Assembly: GCA_902595145.1 (NCBI GenBank)
Contig: CACJOU010000001.1
Span: 96,976-160,975, forward strand
Source: an uncultured SAR116 cluster alpha proteobacterium
GTDB lineage: Bacteria > Pseudomonadota > Alphaproteobacteria > Puniceispirillales > Marisalimonadaceae
Length of the DNA: 64,000 nt
Direction of reading: 5' to 3'
Positions 53,263-64,000 of this stretch are shown here, piece after piece. Each line of letters begins with the position of its first letter. The stretch's first letter is position 1. The position numbers were made by a program, and so were the translations under genes. The notes below the pieces were generated by a model. The model saw only the letters and a program-made list of their open reading frames with translations. It did no database searches and was not told the DNA's origin.

Positions 53263-55899
53263 TTGAAAAATGTACACACTCCAATGATGGAGCAATATCT
53301 AAATATTAAGAATAAATATAAAGATGCCTTACTTTTTTATAGGATGGGAGATTTTTATGAGTTATTTTTTGAAGATGCAATTGTAGCTTCAGACGCATTA
53401 GAAATTGCTTTAACTAAAAGAGGTAAATCTAATGGTAAAGATATTCCCATGTGTGGTGTTCCTTTTCATTCAGCTGACAACTATTTGCCAAAATTAATTA
53501 AAAAAGGTTTTAATGTTGCTATATGTGAGCAAACAGAAACTGCTGAAGAGGCTAAACTTAACTTAAAAAAAGGACCTCTTAAAAGAGAAGTTGTAAGAGT
53601 AATATCACCAGGCACTTTAACAGAAGATAATTTGTTACAGAGAAAAAATAATAATTATTTAGGAGCAATATCAATATTTAATGGTTTAATTTCTGTTGCA
53701 TGGGTAGATGTCTCGACAGGATATTTTAAATCAAGACTTATTGGAAAAGAAAATAATTCAAATCAAAAACAATTATTAACCAATTTTATGTTAAGGAAAG
53801 ATTTCTCAGAAATATTGATCTCTGATGATATGGATTTGGATTATATAATTGATGAATGGCGTCCTTTAATAAAAAGACAATCTCCTAGTTTATTTCACTA
53901 CCAATCTTGCTTTGATCAGATTTGTTCATATTATTCAGTTATTTCATTAGATGGTATTGGTTCCTTCAGTAAAGGAGAAATTATTGCAGCTGGAGTATTG
54001 TTATCTTACTTAAAATTAACTCAATGTGGAAAAACACCATTTCTTTCAATGATTAAATCTGAAAATATTAATGATTTTTTAGAGATTGATTATTTTACCC
54101 AAAAATCACTTGAAATTCTAAAAAATTTGTCGGGAGATAATGAAGGAAGCTTAATTTCTTGTATAGATGAAACAAAAACTGCTAGTGGTGCAAGGTTACT
54201 AAGGCAGAGAATAATTGAGCCATTTTATGATCTCAGTCTGATACAAGACAGATATGATGTGATCAATTGGATTTTAGGAAATAATATTGATATAAATTAT
54301 TTTCAAGATAGTTTAAAAAGTATCCCTGACCTTGAGAGATCATTATCGAGAATTTCATTATCAAGATGTAGTCCCAAAGACTTACTTTTAATTTCTAAAG
54401 GCCTTCTTAATATAAAAGAAATTTCCGAAAATTTGATATTAAGTCAGAAAAAAAACTTAAAACCTACGTTGCTAAATTCAATTTTGGATACTCTTAAAAT
54501 AGACTATGGTCTTTTCTTGAATGTTAAAAAAGCTCTAAAATCAGAGGTACCATTAATTTTTAAAGACGGTGGATTTATAAAAGATGGTTTTAATGAAGAA
54601 TTAGATTTTTTGAGAAATCTTAGAAATAATGAATTAAATCAAATAATGAAACTTCAAAAGAAGTACTCAGAACTTACTAAAATTAATTCATTGAAAATAA
54701 AACATAATAGAATGCTTGGCTATCATATAGAAGTAAGAGCTATACATGATCAATCAATAAGAAACATTGATTTATTTATTCATAGACAAACCACGGCTCA
54801 GGCATCAAGATTCACTACAAATGAACTTGTTGACATTGAAACACAAATTTTTAATTCACATGAAACAGCAATTAAAATTGAACTAGAAATTTTTAATGAT
54901 TTTGCTAGTCAAATATTGCAGAAAGGCAAGGAAATTTTAAATATTGTAAATTCTGTTTCAGAATTAGATATATCTTTTATGGTAGCTAATCAGTCAGTAT
55001 CTAGGAATTATATTTGCCCTATTGTTTCGAATGATAAAATATTAGAAATTACTGGTGGAAGACATCCAGTTGTAGAACACCAAATGAGAATTTTGGGAGA
55101 TTCCTTTATTTCAAATGATTGTAAATTAAATAATGAAGACTTAATATGGTTAATAACTGGTCCTAATATGGCTGGAAAATCTACATATCTAAGGCAAAAT
55201 GCATTAATAGCTATAATGGCACAAGCAGGTCTGTTTGTACCTGCAAAAAAAGCAAAAATAGGCTTATTTGACAAAATATTTTCTAGAGTGGGTGCGTCTG
55301 ATGATTTGGCAAAAGGACAATCTACTTTTATGATTGAAATGATAGAAACGTCATTAATTTTAAATACATCTACTGAAAAGTCTCTGGTAATTCTTGATGA
55401 GATTGGAAGGGGTACATCTACATTTGACGGTTTAGCAATTGCTTGGTCAGTTTTAGAATATTTGCATGAGAAAATTAAACCAATAACACTGTTTGCAACT
55501 CATTATCACGAATTAACAGCTCTAAAAGAAAATCTAAAAAATTTATCATGCCATAAGATGTCTGTTAAAGAATGGAATAATTCAATAATTTTTATGCATA
55601 AAATATTAAATGGAGAGGCAGATAAATCTTATGGAATTCATGTTGCAAAATTAGCAGGAATTCCTTCAGTCGTAACAAAGAGTGCAACAAAAATTCTATC
55701 TGATCTTCAAAATAAAAGTCAGACAAAAATAAACAGTAATAAAGAAGTAGCCATATTCAATTCAAAAGAAGTTGAGAGTTTTTTAGAAGAGTTTGATAAA
55801 ATAGATGTTGATGATGTAAGCCCGCGTCAGTCTCTGGATTTTTTATATAAACTCAAATCAAAGAGACAGGGTAATGGTAAAAGTAAATTTAAAAAATAA
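53263..55899 (+). CDS. mutS: DNA mismatch repair protein MutS
   Basis: TPMMEQYLNIKNKYKDALLFYRMGDFYELF, ITGPNMAGKSTYLRQNALI, LDEIGRGTSTFDGLAIAW; TTG start. Confidence 0.97.
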   Translation: MKNVHTPMMEQYLNIKNKYKDALLFYRMGDFYELFFEDAIVASDALEIALTKRGKSNGKDIPMCGVPFHSADNYLPKLIKKGFNVAICEQTETAEEAKLNLKKGPLKREVVRVISPGTLTEDNLLQRKNNNYLGAISIFNGLISVAWVDVSTGYFKSRLIGKENNSNQKQLLTNFMLRKDFSEILISDDMDLDYIIDEWRPLIKRQSPSLFHYQSCFDQICSYYSVISLDGIGSFSKGEIIAAGVLLSYLKLTQCGKTPFLSMIKSENINDFLEIDYFTQKSLEILKNLSGDNEGSLISCIDETKTASGARLLRQRIIEPFYDLSLIQDRYDVINWILGNNIDINYFQDSLKSIPDLERSLSRISLSRCSPKDLLLISKGLLNIKEISENLILSQKKNLKPTLLNSILDTLKIDYGLFLNVKKALKSEVPLIFKDGGFIKDGFNEELDFLRNLRNNELNQIMKLQKKYSELTKINSLKIKHNRMLGYHIEVRAIHDQSIRNIDLFIHRQTTAQASRFTTNELVDIETQIFNSHETAIKIELEIFNDFASQILQKGKEILNIVNSVSELDISFMVANQSVSRNYICPIVSNDKILEITGGRHPVVEHQMRILGDSFISNDCKLNNEDLIWLITGPNMAGKSTYLRQNALIAIMAQAGLFVPAKKAKIGLFDKIFSRVGASDDLAKGQSTFMIEMIETSLILNTSTEKSLVILDEIGRGTSTFDGLAIAWSVLEYLHEKIKPITLFATHYHELTALKENLKNLSCHKMSVKEWNNSIIFMHKILNGEADKSYGIHVAKLAGIPSVVTKSATKILSDLQNKSQTKINSNKEVAIFNSKEVESFLEEFDKIDVDDVSPRQSLDFLYKLKSKRQGNGKSKFKK

Positions 55900-58732
55900 A
55901 TTCTCATTCCTTAATAAATCTAAAGCAATTAATTCAGAGAATAATATTTTTGGGTTAGAAGAAAATATAGATACAAATTCAATCTGGTTCCAAAGCATGG
56001 AACCTGTTACCTACGCAAAAAATAATGGAAGAAAACTATATAAATTTAAAAAAATTAAAATTAATTGTGAAGCTTCAAAAGATTTTAAAAATTTACTTCT
56101 AAAGAATTTAAAGAAACAACTAGATTATTTTAAACAAAAAATAAGACAGGAGTTTTTAAGAACATCAGATGGCTCGCTTAATGTTGGTTTAAATGTAATT
56201 TTAATTGATAGTATGTTAAAAGAAATTATAGAAAATACCCACCAACATGTTTTCGGTAATATAGATTATAAATTATCTATAATAGCTGTTGGTGGATATG
56301 GTAGAGGTGAGTTAGCACCTCATTCGGATTTAGATTTATTATTTCTTATTCCAAATAATTTAAATAAAACTGAAACAAAAAATATAGAACGACTAATTCA
56401 ATTGATTCTATATTTACTTTGGGATTTAGGTTATACTGTTGGACATTCAACAAGAAATATTTTTGATTGCATAAAAAAAAGTAAGTTAGACCTTACTATA
56501 TCGACAAGTTTATTGGAAAAAAGGTTCATAGCAGGTAATGAACATAACTTTGATTTATTAAACACTAAATTTAACTCCTTCATTGCAAACACTAAAACGT
56601 TAAATTTTGTAGAAGCAAAATTAAAAGAATCTGATTTAAGACATAAAAAGTTTGGTGGATCTCGTTATGTCGTTGAACCTAATGTCAAAGATGGGAAGGG
56701 TGGATTAAGAGACCTTCACACTTTAATCTGGATTTTAAAATTTGCGTATAAGGTCGACTCAATATCTAATTTAATTAAAATGGGTGCTTTGTCTAAAAAT
56801 GAAGCTCTAGCTTTTGCTGAAGCGCAACGTTTTTTGCTTTCTGTAAGATGTCATCTTCATTATAGAGCTGAAAGAGAAGATGACAGACTAGCAATGGATG
56901 CTCAGTTAGAAATTGCTAAAGATATGAATTTTAAGAATACTATTACACATAAAGATGTTGAAAGATTTATGAAAAGATATTTTCTTGCTACAAAAACAGT
57001 TGGAAATTTAACAAGAATTTTTTGTGCAGCTATTGAAACAGAGTTCAACAAGCCTTTGAGATTAAGTTTCTTAAGCTTTAAAAAAAGTGAAAATGTAGAC
57101 CCATTTAGTATTGAATTAGGTCGTTTATATGTTCAAAATAAAAATATATTTACTGAAAATCCTGTAAATATAATTAAACTTTTTTATATTTCTCACCAAA
57201 AAAATATAGATATTCATCCCATTACATTGAGATTAGTGACAAGTTTAACAAAGTTGATCAATTCTGAAGTTAGACATGATTTTAATGCTAACCAAATGTT
57301 TGTAGATATTTTAACAAGTCAAAGAGATTCAACAAGAACTCTCAGGGTGATGAACGAATCAAACATTTTAGGTAAATTTATTCCTGAATTTCAAAAAATT
57401 GTTTGTTTGATGCAATTTGACATGTATCACTCCTATACAGTAGACGAACATACAATTTTTACAATTTCTAATCTTCACTCTTTAAAAAATGGAAAATTTA
57501 AAGATTTTGCTCCACTTGCCAGCAAAGTAATACAAGAAATTAGTTCTTATAGATGTCTTTTTGTAGCAATGCTACTTCATGACATTGCAAAAGGGAAGAA
57601 AGGAGACCACTCAGTCAATGGCTCTATAGTTGCATCAACTGTTTGTCCTAGGCTAGGGTTAAGTAACGATGAAACTGAAATTGTTAAATGGTTGGTACTC
57701 CACCATTTATTATTAAGCAAGACGGCTTTTAGATATGAATTAGGAGATCCAAAAATTATCAATGATTTTGCAGAAAAAGTAAAAACTGTTGAAAAATTGA
57801 AATTATTATTAGTTTTGACTGTAGCAGATATAAAAGGTGTTGGCCCAGAAATATGGAATGACTGGAAAGGCTCTCTTATATCTGACTTGTATTTAAAATG
57901 CCATAATTTCCTTCAAAAAAGAACATCTACTAAAAATGTTTATGAATATGTTAAAACAACAAAGGAGTCTTTTAAAAGCGATTTGTTAAAAAATGGTGTC
58001 AAGAATAAATCAATAGAACAGTACTGCAAGAATTATTATAAAAATTACTGGGAAATATTCAGTTTACAAACTCTCATTAATCACTTTCACATATTTAAAA
58101 AAATGGAAGATGACCAAAAAAAGTTTAAAATATATCTATCAGAAGAAAGTGATTTACAAGCAACTGAGCTGATTGTTATTGCGCCAGATCATCATGGTTT
58201 ATTCTCTCTTATATCAGGCCTGGTAGCCGCATCGGGATATGATATTGTTAGTGCAAAAATTATTACAAGATCAGATGGTTATGCGTTAGATACATTTTTT
58301 ATTCAAAATAAAGAAAAAAAACCAATTTTAGAAGATTATCTCAAAAAAAAATTAATAAAAACAATTTCTCTTGGTTTAGAAGGTAATATTGACATAGAAA
58401 AAGCATTAAATATAAAATGGGAAGAAATCCCTGCCCGTTTTAGAGCTGTAAAGGCTCCTACAAGAATAAAAGTAGATAATAAAACAAGTGAAAACTCTAC
58501 TATTTTGGATATTAAATGCAAAAATGCACCGGGAGTTTTATACAAAATTACAAAAACTTTAACTAGTTTAGGTATTCAAATAAACACTGCAAATGTTTCT
58601 ACATATGGTGACAGAGTGGTAGATATTTTCTATATAAAAAATGCATTCGGCTCAAAAGTTGATGATATAATAACAATAAATAAAATAAAGAAGTCAATTT
58701 CTAAAATACTAAAAGAAATTAATTTTACTTAA
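55874..58732 (+). CDS. glnD: [Protein-PII] uridylyltransferase
   Basis: AVGGYGRGELAPHSDLDLLFL, HD motif LLHDIAKGKKGDHS, C-terminal ACT domains. Confidence 0.95.
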   Translation: MVKVNLKNKFSFLNKSKAINSENNIFGLEENIDTNSIWFQSMEPVTYAKNNGRKLYKFKKIKINCEASKDFKNLLLKNLKKQLDYFKQKIRQEFLRTSDGSLNVGLNVILIDSMLKEIIENTHQHVFGNIDYKLSIIAVGGYGRGELAPHSDLDLLFLIPNNLNKTETKNIERLIQLILYLLWDLGYTVGHSTRNIFDCIKKSKLDLTISTSLLEKRFIAGNEHNFDLLNTKFNSFIANTKTLNFVEAKLKESDLRHKKFGGSRYVVEPNVKDGKGGLRDLHTLIWILKFAYKVDSISNLIKMGALSKNEALAFAEAQRFLLSVRCHLHYRAEREDDRLAMDAQLEIAKDMNFKNTITHKDVERFMKRYFLATKTVGNLTRIFCAAIETEFNKPLRLSFLSFKKSENVDPFSIELGRLYVQNKNIFTENPVNIIKLFYISHQKNIDIHPITLRLVTSLTKLINSEVRHDFNANQMFVDILTSQRDSTRTLRVMNESNILGKFIPEFQKIVCLMQFDMYHSYTVDEHTIFTISNLHSLKNGKFKDFAPLASKVIQEISSYRCLFVAMLLHDIAKGKKGDHSVNGSIVASTVCPRLGLSNDETEIVKWLVLHHLLLSKTAFRYELGDPKIINDFAEKVKTVEKLKLLLVLTVADIKGVGPEIWNDWKGSLISDLYLKCHNFLQKRTSTKNVYEYVKTTKESFKSDLLKNGVKNKSIEQYCKNYYKNYWEIFSLQTLINHFHIFKKMEDDQKKFKIYLSEESDLQATELIVIAPDHHGLFSLISGLVAASGYDIVSAKIITRSDGYALDTFFIQNKEKKPILEDYLKKKLIKTISLGLEGNIDIEKALNIKWEEIPARFRAVKAPTRIKVDNKTSENSTILDIKCKNAPGVLYKITKTLTSLGIQINTANVSTYGDRVVDIFYIKNAFGSKVDDIITINKIKKSISKILKEINFT

Positions 58733-58747
58733 TAAAAAATTAAACAC

Positions 58748-60382
58748 ATGAGAAATCCAGAAAAAAACAAAACATCTTTTTTCATAAGAGGGTTTACCCA
58801 ATCAGCCTTTCTTACAGTTATAAGTCGTATATCTGGTTTTATTAGAGATATATTTATTGCAGGATTTTTAGGTGCTGGCATTTTTTCAGATATATTTCTA
58901 ATAGCATTTAAATTGCCTAATTTATTTAGAAGAATTACGGCTGAAGGAGCCCTTACTTCTGCGTTTTTGCCAATTTATTCTAGATTAAAGACACAAAATG
59001 GAGAATTCTTAGCGTTTATTTATTTTAAAAAAGTTTTACACAGAGTTGTTTTCTCTTTGTTTATTTTAATGATTATATTTCAAATAATTATGCCATTTAT
59101 AATTCATTTTTTAGCTCCTGGATTTTTGAATAACCAAAATGTCATAGAGCAAACAACAACCCTTTCAAGAATAACAATAATTTTCATGCCATTAATTTCA
59201 ATTGTAGCTATTCTTGGTGTTGCAACAAATGTTTCTGGAAAATTTTGGGTTTTAGCATTTACTCCAACAATTTTAAACACAAGTATAATTCTAGGATGTT
59301 TCTTTATAAATGATTATTGGACTATAAAATCCTTACCTCTTGCGATTGCAACTGTTTTTGGAGGATTAATTCAAATAATATTTATCCTAATAATGATAAA
59401 AAAATTTAAGATTTTCAATTTTAAAAATTTAGAAAAAAGTAGAAGTGATAGAAATATTAATAGCCAAATACAATTTCAATTAAGCCAAACTTGGAAAAAA
59501 TTTTTACCAGCGGCATTTGGAGGCGGTATTTTACAAATAAATTTATTAGTTGATACTATTTTAGCTAGCTTACTTGGATTTGGGTCTATTTCTTATCTTT
59601 ATTTTGCTGACAGAATAGCTCAGTTACCTTTAGGTATAATTGGAATTGCTTTAGGAACAACCCTTTTAACTTCACTGTCAAAATCAATTGCCAGTAAAGA
59701 TACTAATCAATTTTCAAAAGAGTTAATTATTTCATTCAAGATAGGCTTGTTTTTTTCAATTCCTGCAGCATTAGTTTTTATTAATTTTAGTGATCTACTA
59801 ATAAAAGTATTATTTGAAAGAGGAGAATTTAGTTTTCAAGAAACAATTCAAACATCTCATGCATTATTAGCATATGCATTTGGAGTTCCAGCTTTCATTA
59901 TGCTTAAATCATGTCAACCAGCATTTTTGGCAGAAGGTAATACAAAAACTCCGATGTATATTGGTTTTATAATTTTAATTTTAAATATAATCTTATCATT
60001 TAGTTTAATGTTTTTTCTAAAGCATGCTGGTATTGCCTTAGCCACCTCAATCGTATCTTGGATAGGAACAATAATTTATATAATACTCTTAATAAAAGCT
60101 AAAAAAATCATAAAGCCTAAATTTTCATATAAAGAAGAAGATTCAAATTTATTTTCAGTTATTTTATATGGTCTGAAAATCACTTTTATTTCTTCTTTGA
60201 TGATATTATGCATGAAACTAGTTCAACACATATTAGAAATTAATAATATAAACGATACTTTTGCATTAATAACTTTATGTATATTTGGTTTTTTATTGTA
60301 TATTTTGACATCTAAGATTTTCAGATATATTCCTCAAGAATTATACCAATATTTATCTTTGAAACTTAAGAAAGCAAAATAA
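58748..60382 (+). CDS. murJ: Lipid II flippase MurJ
   Basis: [53 protein letters not shown]. Confidence 0.95.
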   Translation: MRNPEKNKTSFFIRGFTQSAFLTVISRISGFIRDIFIAGFLGAGIFSDIFLIAFKLPNLFRRITAEGALTSAFLPIYSRLKTQNGEFLAFIYFKKVLHRVVFSLFILMIIFQIIMPFIIHFLAPGFLNNQNVIEQTTTLSRITIIFMPLISIVAILGVATNVSGKFWVLAFTPTILNTSIILGCFFINDYWTIKSLPLAIATVFGGLIQIIFILIMIKKFKIFNFKNLEKSRSDRNINSQIQFQLSQTWKKFLPAAFGGGILQINLLVDTILASLLGFGSISYLYFADRIAQLPLGIIGIALGTTLLTSLSKSIASKDTNQFSKELIISFKIGLFFSIPAALVFINFSDLLIKVLFERGEFSFQETIQTSHALLAYAFGVPAFIMLKSCQPAFLAEGNTKTPMYIGFIILILNIILSFSLMFFLKHAGIALATSIVSWIGTIIYIILLIKAKKIIKPKFSYKEEDSNLFSVILYGLKITFISSLMILCMKLVQHILEINNINDTFALITLCIFGFLLYILTSKIFRYIPQELYQYLSLKLKKAK

Positions 60383-60386
60383 TAGA

Positions 60387-61421
60387 ATGATGAATTCACG
60401 ATTAAAACAAAGTAATAAAAGAATATTTTCAGGAATACAACCAACAGGAAATTTACATTTAGGTAATTATTTAGGTGCAATAAAAAATTGGGTGAATCTT
60501 CAAGAAGATATCTTTTCAATATTTTCAATCGTAGATTTACACGCAATTACCGTTCCTCAAAAACCTTCCCAACTAAAATCTTCAACTCATGAAGTAACAG
60601 CGGCAATTATTGCATCAGGAATAGATCCTAAAAGCGCCATTGTATTTAACCAATCTTCAGTAAAAGAACATGCAGAATTAGCCTGGATATTCAATTGTGT
60701 GTGTAGAATAGGATGGTTAAATAGAATGACACAATTTAAAGAAAAAGCTGGGAAAAATAGAGAAAAAGCTACTGTTGGTTTGTATGGATACCCAGTTTTA
60801 ATGGCTGCAGATATTTTATTATATAAAGCCACACATGTTCCTGTGGGAGACGATCAAAAACAACATATCGAATTAGCCAGAGATATTGCATCTTCTTTTA
60901 ATAATATGTTTACTAGTGATGATCAAAAAGATTTTTTTTCTTTACCTGAGCCACAAATTTTAGGTCAGGCTACACGAGTTATGAGTCTCAGAGATGGAAC
61001 AAAAAAAATGAGCAAGTCTGATGCTTCTGATGCATCTAGAATAAACTTAACTGACACTAAAGAAGAAATTTCAAATAAAATCAAAAAAGCTAAAACTGAT
61101 CCTCATCCATTACCTGAAACTCTAGAAGAACTTAGTACAAGACCAGAAGCCTTAAATTTAATAAATATTTATTCATCATTATCCAATCAATCAATTGACC
61201 AAACTTTAAGTCAATTTTGCGGACAAGGCTTTTCTTCTTTTAAACCTAAACTCATTGACTTGGCCATTGAAACATTAAACCCAATTTCATTTGAAATGAG
61301 AAAGTTATTAAATGATCGTAAAGAAATTGATAAAATATTAAGGATTGGTGCAGACAATGCTAGAAAAATTGCAGAACCTGTATTAAAACATGTAAAAGAA
61401 TTAGTTGGTTTTGTGATTTAG
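60387..61421 (+). CDS. trpS: Tryptophanyl-tRNA synthetase
   Basis: [62 protein letters not shown]. Confidence 0.97.
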   Translation: MMNSRLKQSNKRIFSGIQPTGNLHLGNYLGAIKNWVNLQEDIFSIFSIVDLHAITVPQKPSQLKSSTHEVTAAIIASGIDPKSAIVFNQSSVKEHAELAWIFNCVCRIGWLNRMTQFKEKAGKNREKATVGLYGYPVLMAADILLYKATHVPVGDDQKQHIELARDIASSFNNMFTSDDQKDFFSLPEPQILGQATRVMSLRDGTKKMSKSDASDASRINLTDTKEEISNKIKKAKTDPHPLPETLEELSTRPEALNLINIYSSLSNQSIDQTLSQFCGQGFSSFKPKLIDLAIETLNPISFEMRKLLNDRKEIDKILRIGADNARKIAEPVLKHVKELVGFVI

Positions 61422-61479
61422 AAAGTAAATTTGTAGAAATTAAAAAAAAAATGATTATATATTTATCAGGAGGTTAATT

Positions 61480-62037
61480 ATGTTTATTCAAACTGAAGAC
61501 ACACCAAATCCAGAAACATTAAAATTTATTCCTGGCGATATTATTCTTAAAACAGGAACTGCAGATTTTTCAAGTAAAGAAGTTGCCTCGGATTCACCAT
61601 TGGCTTTAAGGTTATTTGAAATTGATGGAGTTAGTAGAGTTTTTTTAGCAACGGACTTTATCTCAGTAACAAAAGATCCTCAATTGCAATGGAATAACCT
61701 AAAGCCTTCAATATTAACGGGAATTATGGAACATTATTCTTCCGGTCTTCCAGCAATTAATGATACAGAGAAAAATAATTCTGAATCAAATAATACTGAA
61801 GATTCAGAAACTATAAAACAAATTAAAGATTTATTAGAAACTCGTGTTAGGCCGGCTGTTGCTATGGATGGAGGAGATATTACATTTTGTTCTTTTGAAT
61901 CAGGCGTTGTGACATTGCAAATGAAAGGAGCATGCGCTGGATGTCCTTCTAGTACGGCTACTTTAAAAATGGGAATTGAGAATATGCTTAGACATTACAT
62001 TCCTGAAGTTACTGAAGTAAGGGCTGCAGAATTATAA
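61480..62037 (+). CDS. NifU-family Fe-S scaffold protein
   Basis: TEDTPNPETLKFIPG (Nfu N-domain), RPAVAMDGGDITF, MKGACAGCPSSTATLKMGIENML; strong SD aggagg. Confidence 0.94.
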   Translation: MFIQTEDTPNPETLKFIPGDIILKTGTADFSSKEVASDSPLALRLFEIDGVSRVFLATDFISVTKDPQLQWNNLKPSILTGIMEHYSSGLPAINDTEKNNSESNNTEDSETIKQIKDLLETRVRPAVAMDGGDITFCSFESGVVTLQMKGACAGCPSSTATLKMGIENMLRHYIPEVTEVRAAEL

Positions 62038-62077
62038 AAAATTTATTTAATATTCTTTTTTAACCTTAAATCATGTT

Positions 62078-63052
62078 ATGAGCTTACGTCGTTACCAGGA
62101 AGTATTATTTTTACTAATTATTATTTCATTTTTTATGATTGGTTTTTTAGGGCCAAAATTTTGGAAGATATCACAACCAATATTTAATTTTAAATCTATT
62201 CAGTATAATTTTAGTAATCCTGTTGTAAGTATTGATAGATTAAATCAATTTTATTCTAACAATAATTATTTATCTTCAGATCAATTCAATAATAAAGACG
62301 TGGTATCTAGGTGGTCCGAAAATATTTTGAATTATGTAAAAAATGATATTCCCATCCCAAGAATGTATTTTCCTTTCATTCCCAAAAATATCAGTCAATA
62401 TGAAACAAACAAGAAGAAATCAGTTTTTACAGCTATTTTATTACCTATAGCTCTAAGGGGAAATGAACTAGTACTAGAAGAAAGGAAGAAAATGAAAATA
62501 GCATTTTCTACTAATAATATTTTCCAAATTGAAAGCTTTTCAAAAAAATATAAAATTAAAAATTTTAAGAAAATTAATTTTAGTACCCTAAATAGATCAG
62601 AACTTAGAAGGATAAAATTAGAATTGTTAAATAAAATTAACAGTATACCAATTTCATTAATTTTAGCCCAATCTATAATTGAAAGTGGATGGGGGACATC
62701 TAGGTTTGCACAAGAAGGAAATGCACTTTTTGGTCAATGGACATGGAAAAATGACGACGGAATTAAGCCAAAAGGAAATCTAGATGCAAACTTTTCTGTT
62801 AAAAGTTTTGATAGTTTATTAGACTCTGTAAATTCATATATATTAAATTTAAATACCCACCCAGCGTATAAAGGGTTTAGAAATTTCAGAATATCACAAT
62901 ATAATACCGATAAAAATATTACCGGAACTGACATGGCAAATTTTCTGGACAAATATGCGGAAATAGGTTTTGAGTATGTGTCTAAAGTAAAAAAAATGAT
63001 TAAAAAAAATCAATTAATCAAGTACGAAAATTCTAGTTTAGAAACATTTTAG
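62078..63052 (+). CDS. Bax-like/glucosaminidase-domain protein
   Basis: LILAQSIIESGWGTSRFAQEGNALFGQWTWK, SVNSYILNLNTHPAYKGFR. Confidence 0.88.
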   Translation: MSLRRYQEVLFLLIIISFFMIGFLGPKFWKISQPIFNFKSIQYNFSNPVVSIDRLNQFYSNNNYLSSDQFNNKDVVSRWSENILNYVKNDIPIPRMYFPFIPKNISQYETNKKKSVFTAILLPIALRGNELVLEERKKMKIAFSTNNIFQIESFSKKYKIKNFKKINFSTLNRSELRRIKLELLNKINSIPISLILAQSIIESGWGTSRFAQEGNALFGQWTWKNDDGIKPKGNLDANFSVKSFDSLLDSVNSYILNLNTHPAYKGFRNFRISQYNTDKNITGTDMANFLDKYAEIGFEYVSKVKKMIKKNQLIKYENSSLETF

Positions 63053-63060
63053 TCAAATCT

Positions 63061-63999
63061 TTAATTAATAATAAATTGTCTTCCTAGCCATCGCCACCTG
63101 TTGTCATTACCAGCCATAGTACAATTTATTCTACCTCTACCTTTCAAAAATGGACCATTTAACCTTATTTCAATTCTGTTTTTACCTAATCTTTTTGTAT
63201 CAGTTTTTAATCCATTATTGGCAAAGCATCTAACAGCATTTCTTGGTTCAATTTTGTCAGATAACGTAAATCCGTAAGAGGGTGGATTTTTTGATATAAC
63301 TGGATCTTTGGGTGATAGATCTGAAATTGGCATTGGCAATGCGTTCACTGCTAATAAAAATCTATCCATATCTCCATATTTTTCATTCATTGCAAACCTG
63401 GGCAGCTCATACATACCTAAACTTTTGTGTGCTACTCCTGAATGTTGACCAAAAGCTGCAACAAATCCATGTTGTTTAACCTGCTTTATAACTTCTAAAT
63501 TATACTCACCATAGGGATAGGCAAAATACTTAGGTGCGCTTCCAATTTCATCAATAAATCTTTTATTTGAAATTGATAATTCTTCTATAATTTTTTCTCT
63601 TGTTAACTTAAACATATGTGGGTGTGTCTTAGTTTGGCTACCAATAGTAACTCCATGATCTCTTAAAGTTCTGATTTGTTCCCAATTCATATATCCAGGT
63701 GTTTTATTATCAATAACATCTGTTGATACGAATAAAGTAAAAGGGAAATTATGTTTTTTAAATATTGGCCAAGCGTAATTGTATACTGAAGAATAGGCGT
63801 CATCAATTGTGATAACTACAGACCTGTCTTTTATTTTTTCATCATAGTTTATTGCTGTAAGAGCCTTTTTAATACTTATTACGTTATATTTGGGTTTCAA
63901 TAATTCGTTTATATGTTTCATAAACTGTTCTTTTTTTATATTAGTAGATGGATACCTACTATCCCCAAATCTGTGATACATTATAAATGATGCATGATT
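63061..63999 (-). CDS. Polysaccharide deacetylase family protein, N-terminus runs off the window
   Basis: FIMYHRFGDSRYPSTNI, VVITIDDAYSSVYNYAWPIFKKHNFPFTLFVSTD; frame open beyond 63981 to the window end. Confidence 0.88.
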   Translation of the reverse strand, partial: NHASFIMYHRFGDSRYPSTNIKKEQFMKHINELLKPKYNVISIKKALTAINYDEKIKDRSVVITIDDAYSSVYNYAWPIFKKHNFPFTLFVSTDVIDNKTPGYMNWEQIRTLRDHGVTIGSQTKTHPHMFKLTREKIIEELSISNKRFIDEIGSAPKYFAYPYGEYNLEVIKQVKQHGFVAAFGQHSGVAHKSLGMYELPRFAMNEKYGDMDRFLLAVNALPMPISDLSPKDPVISKNPPSYGFTLSDKIEPRNAVRCFANNGLKTDTKRLGKNRIEIRLNGPFLKGRGRINCTMAGNDNRWRWLGRQFIIN

Positions 64000-64000
64000 G

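Overview
AT-rich 64 kb stretch of a compact alphaproteobacterial chromosome (possibly a streamlined marine lineage; inference from base composition and gene order). It spans the probable replication-origin and partition neighbourhood: holA / parB-parA-rsmG-mnmG-mnmE-rho-hemJ-hemE on the minus strand, then a 267-bp AT-rich gap with DnaA-box-like sites, then coaE-dnaQ on the plus strand. Flanking genes are mostly housekeeping: ugd-galU-phosphohexomutase, malate synthase G, a CcrM-type methyltransferase, rnhB, leuS, hisBHAFE, grpE, dnaK-dnaJ, dapB, mutS, glnD, murJ, trpS, and one tRNA-Gln. I saw no prophage, transposon, CRISPR array, toxin-antitoxin or recognisable defence island, and no clear previously undescribed multi-gene system. 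The best second-look items are non-coding or subtle: the candidate oriC, two parS sites (one inside rsmG), a perfect DnaA box plus CtrA-like motif upstream of ccrM, two tandem dyads in the porin leader, an OmpR-type regulator with a degenerate receiver, a heat-shock-like promoter before dnaK, and repeated tail-to-tail gene overlaps. All family calls are from reading motifs and gene order; no database search was run.
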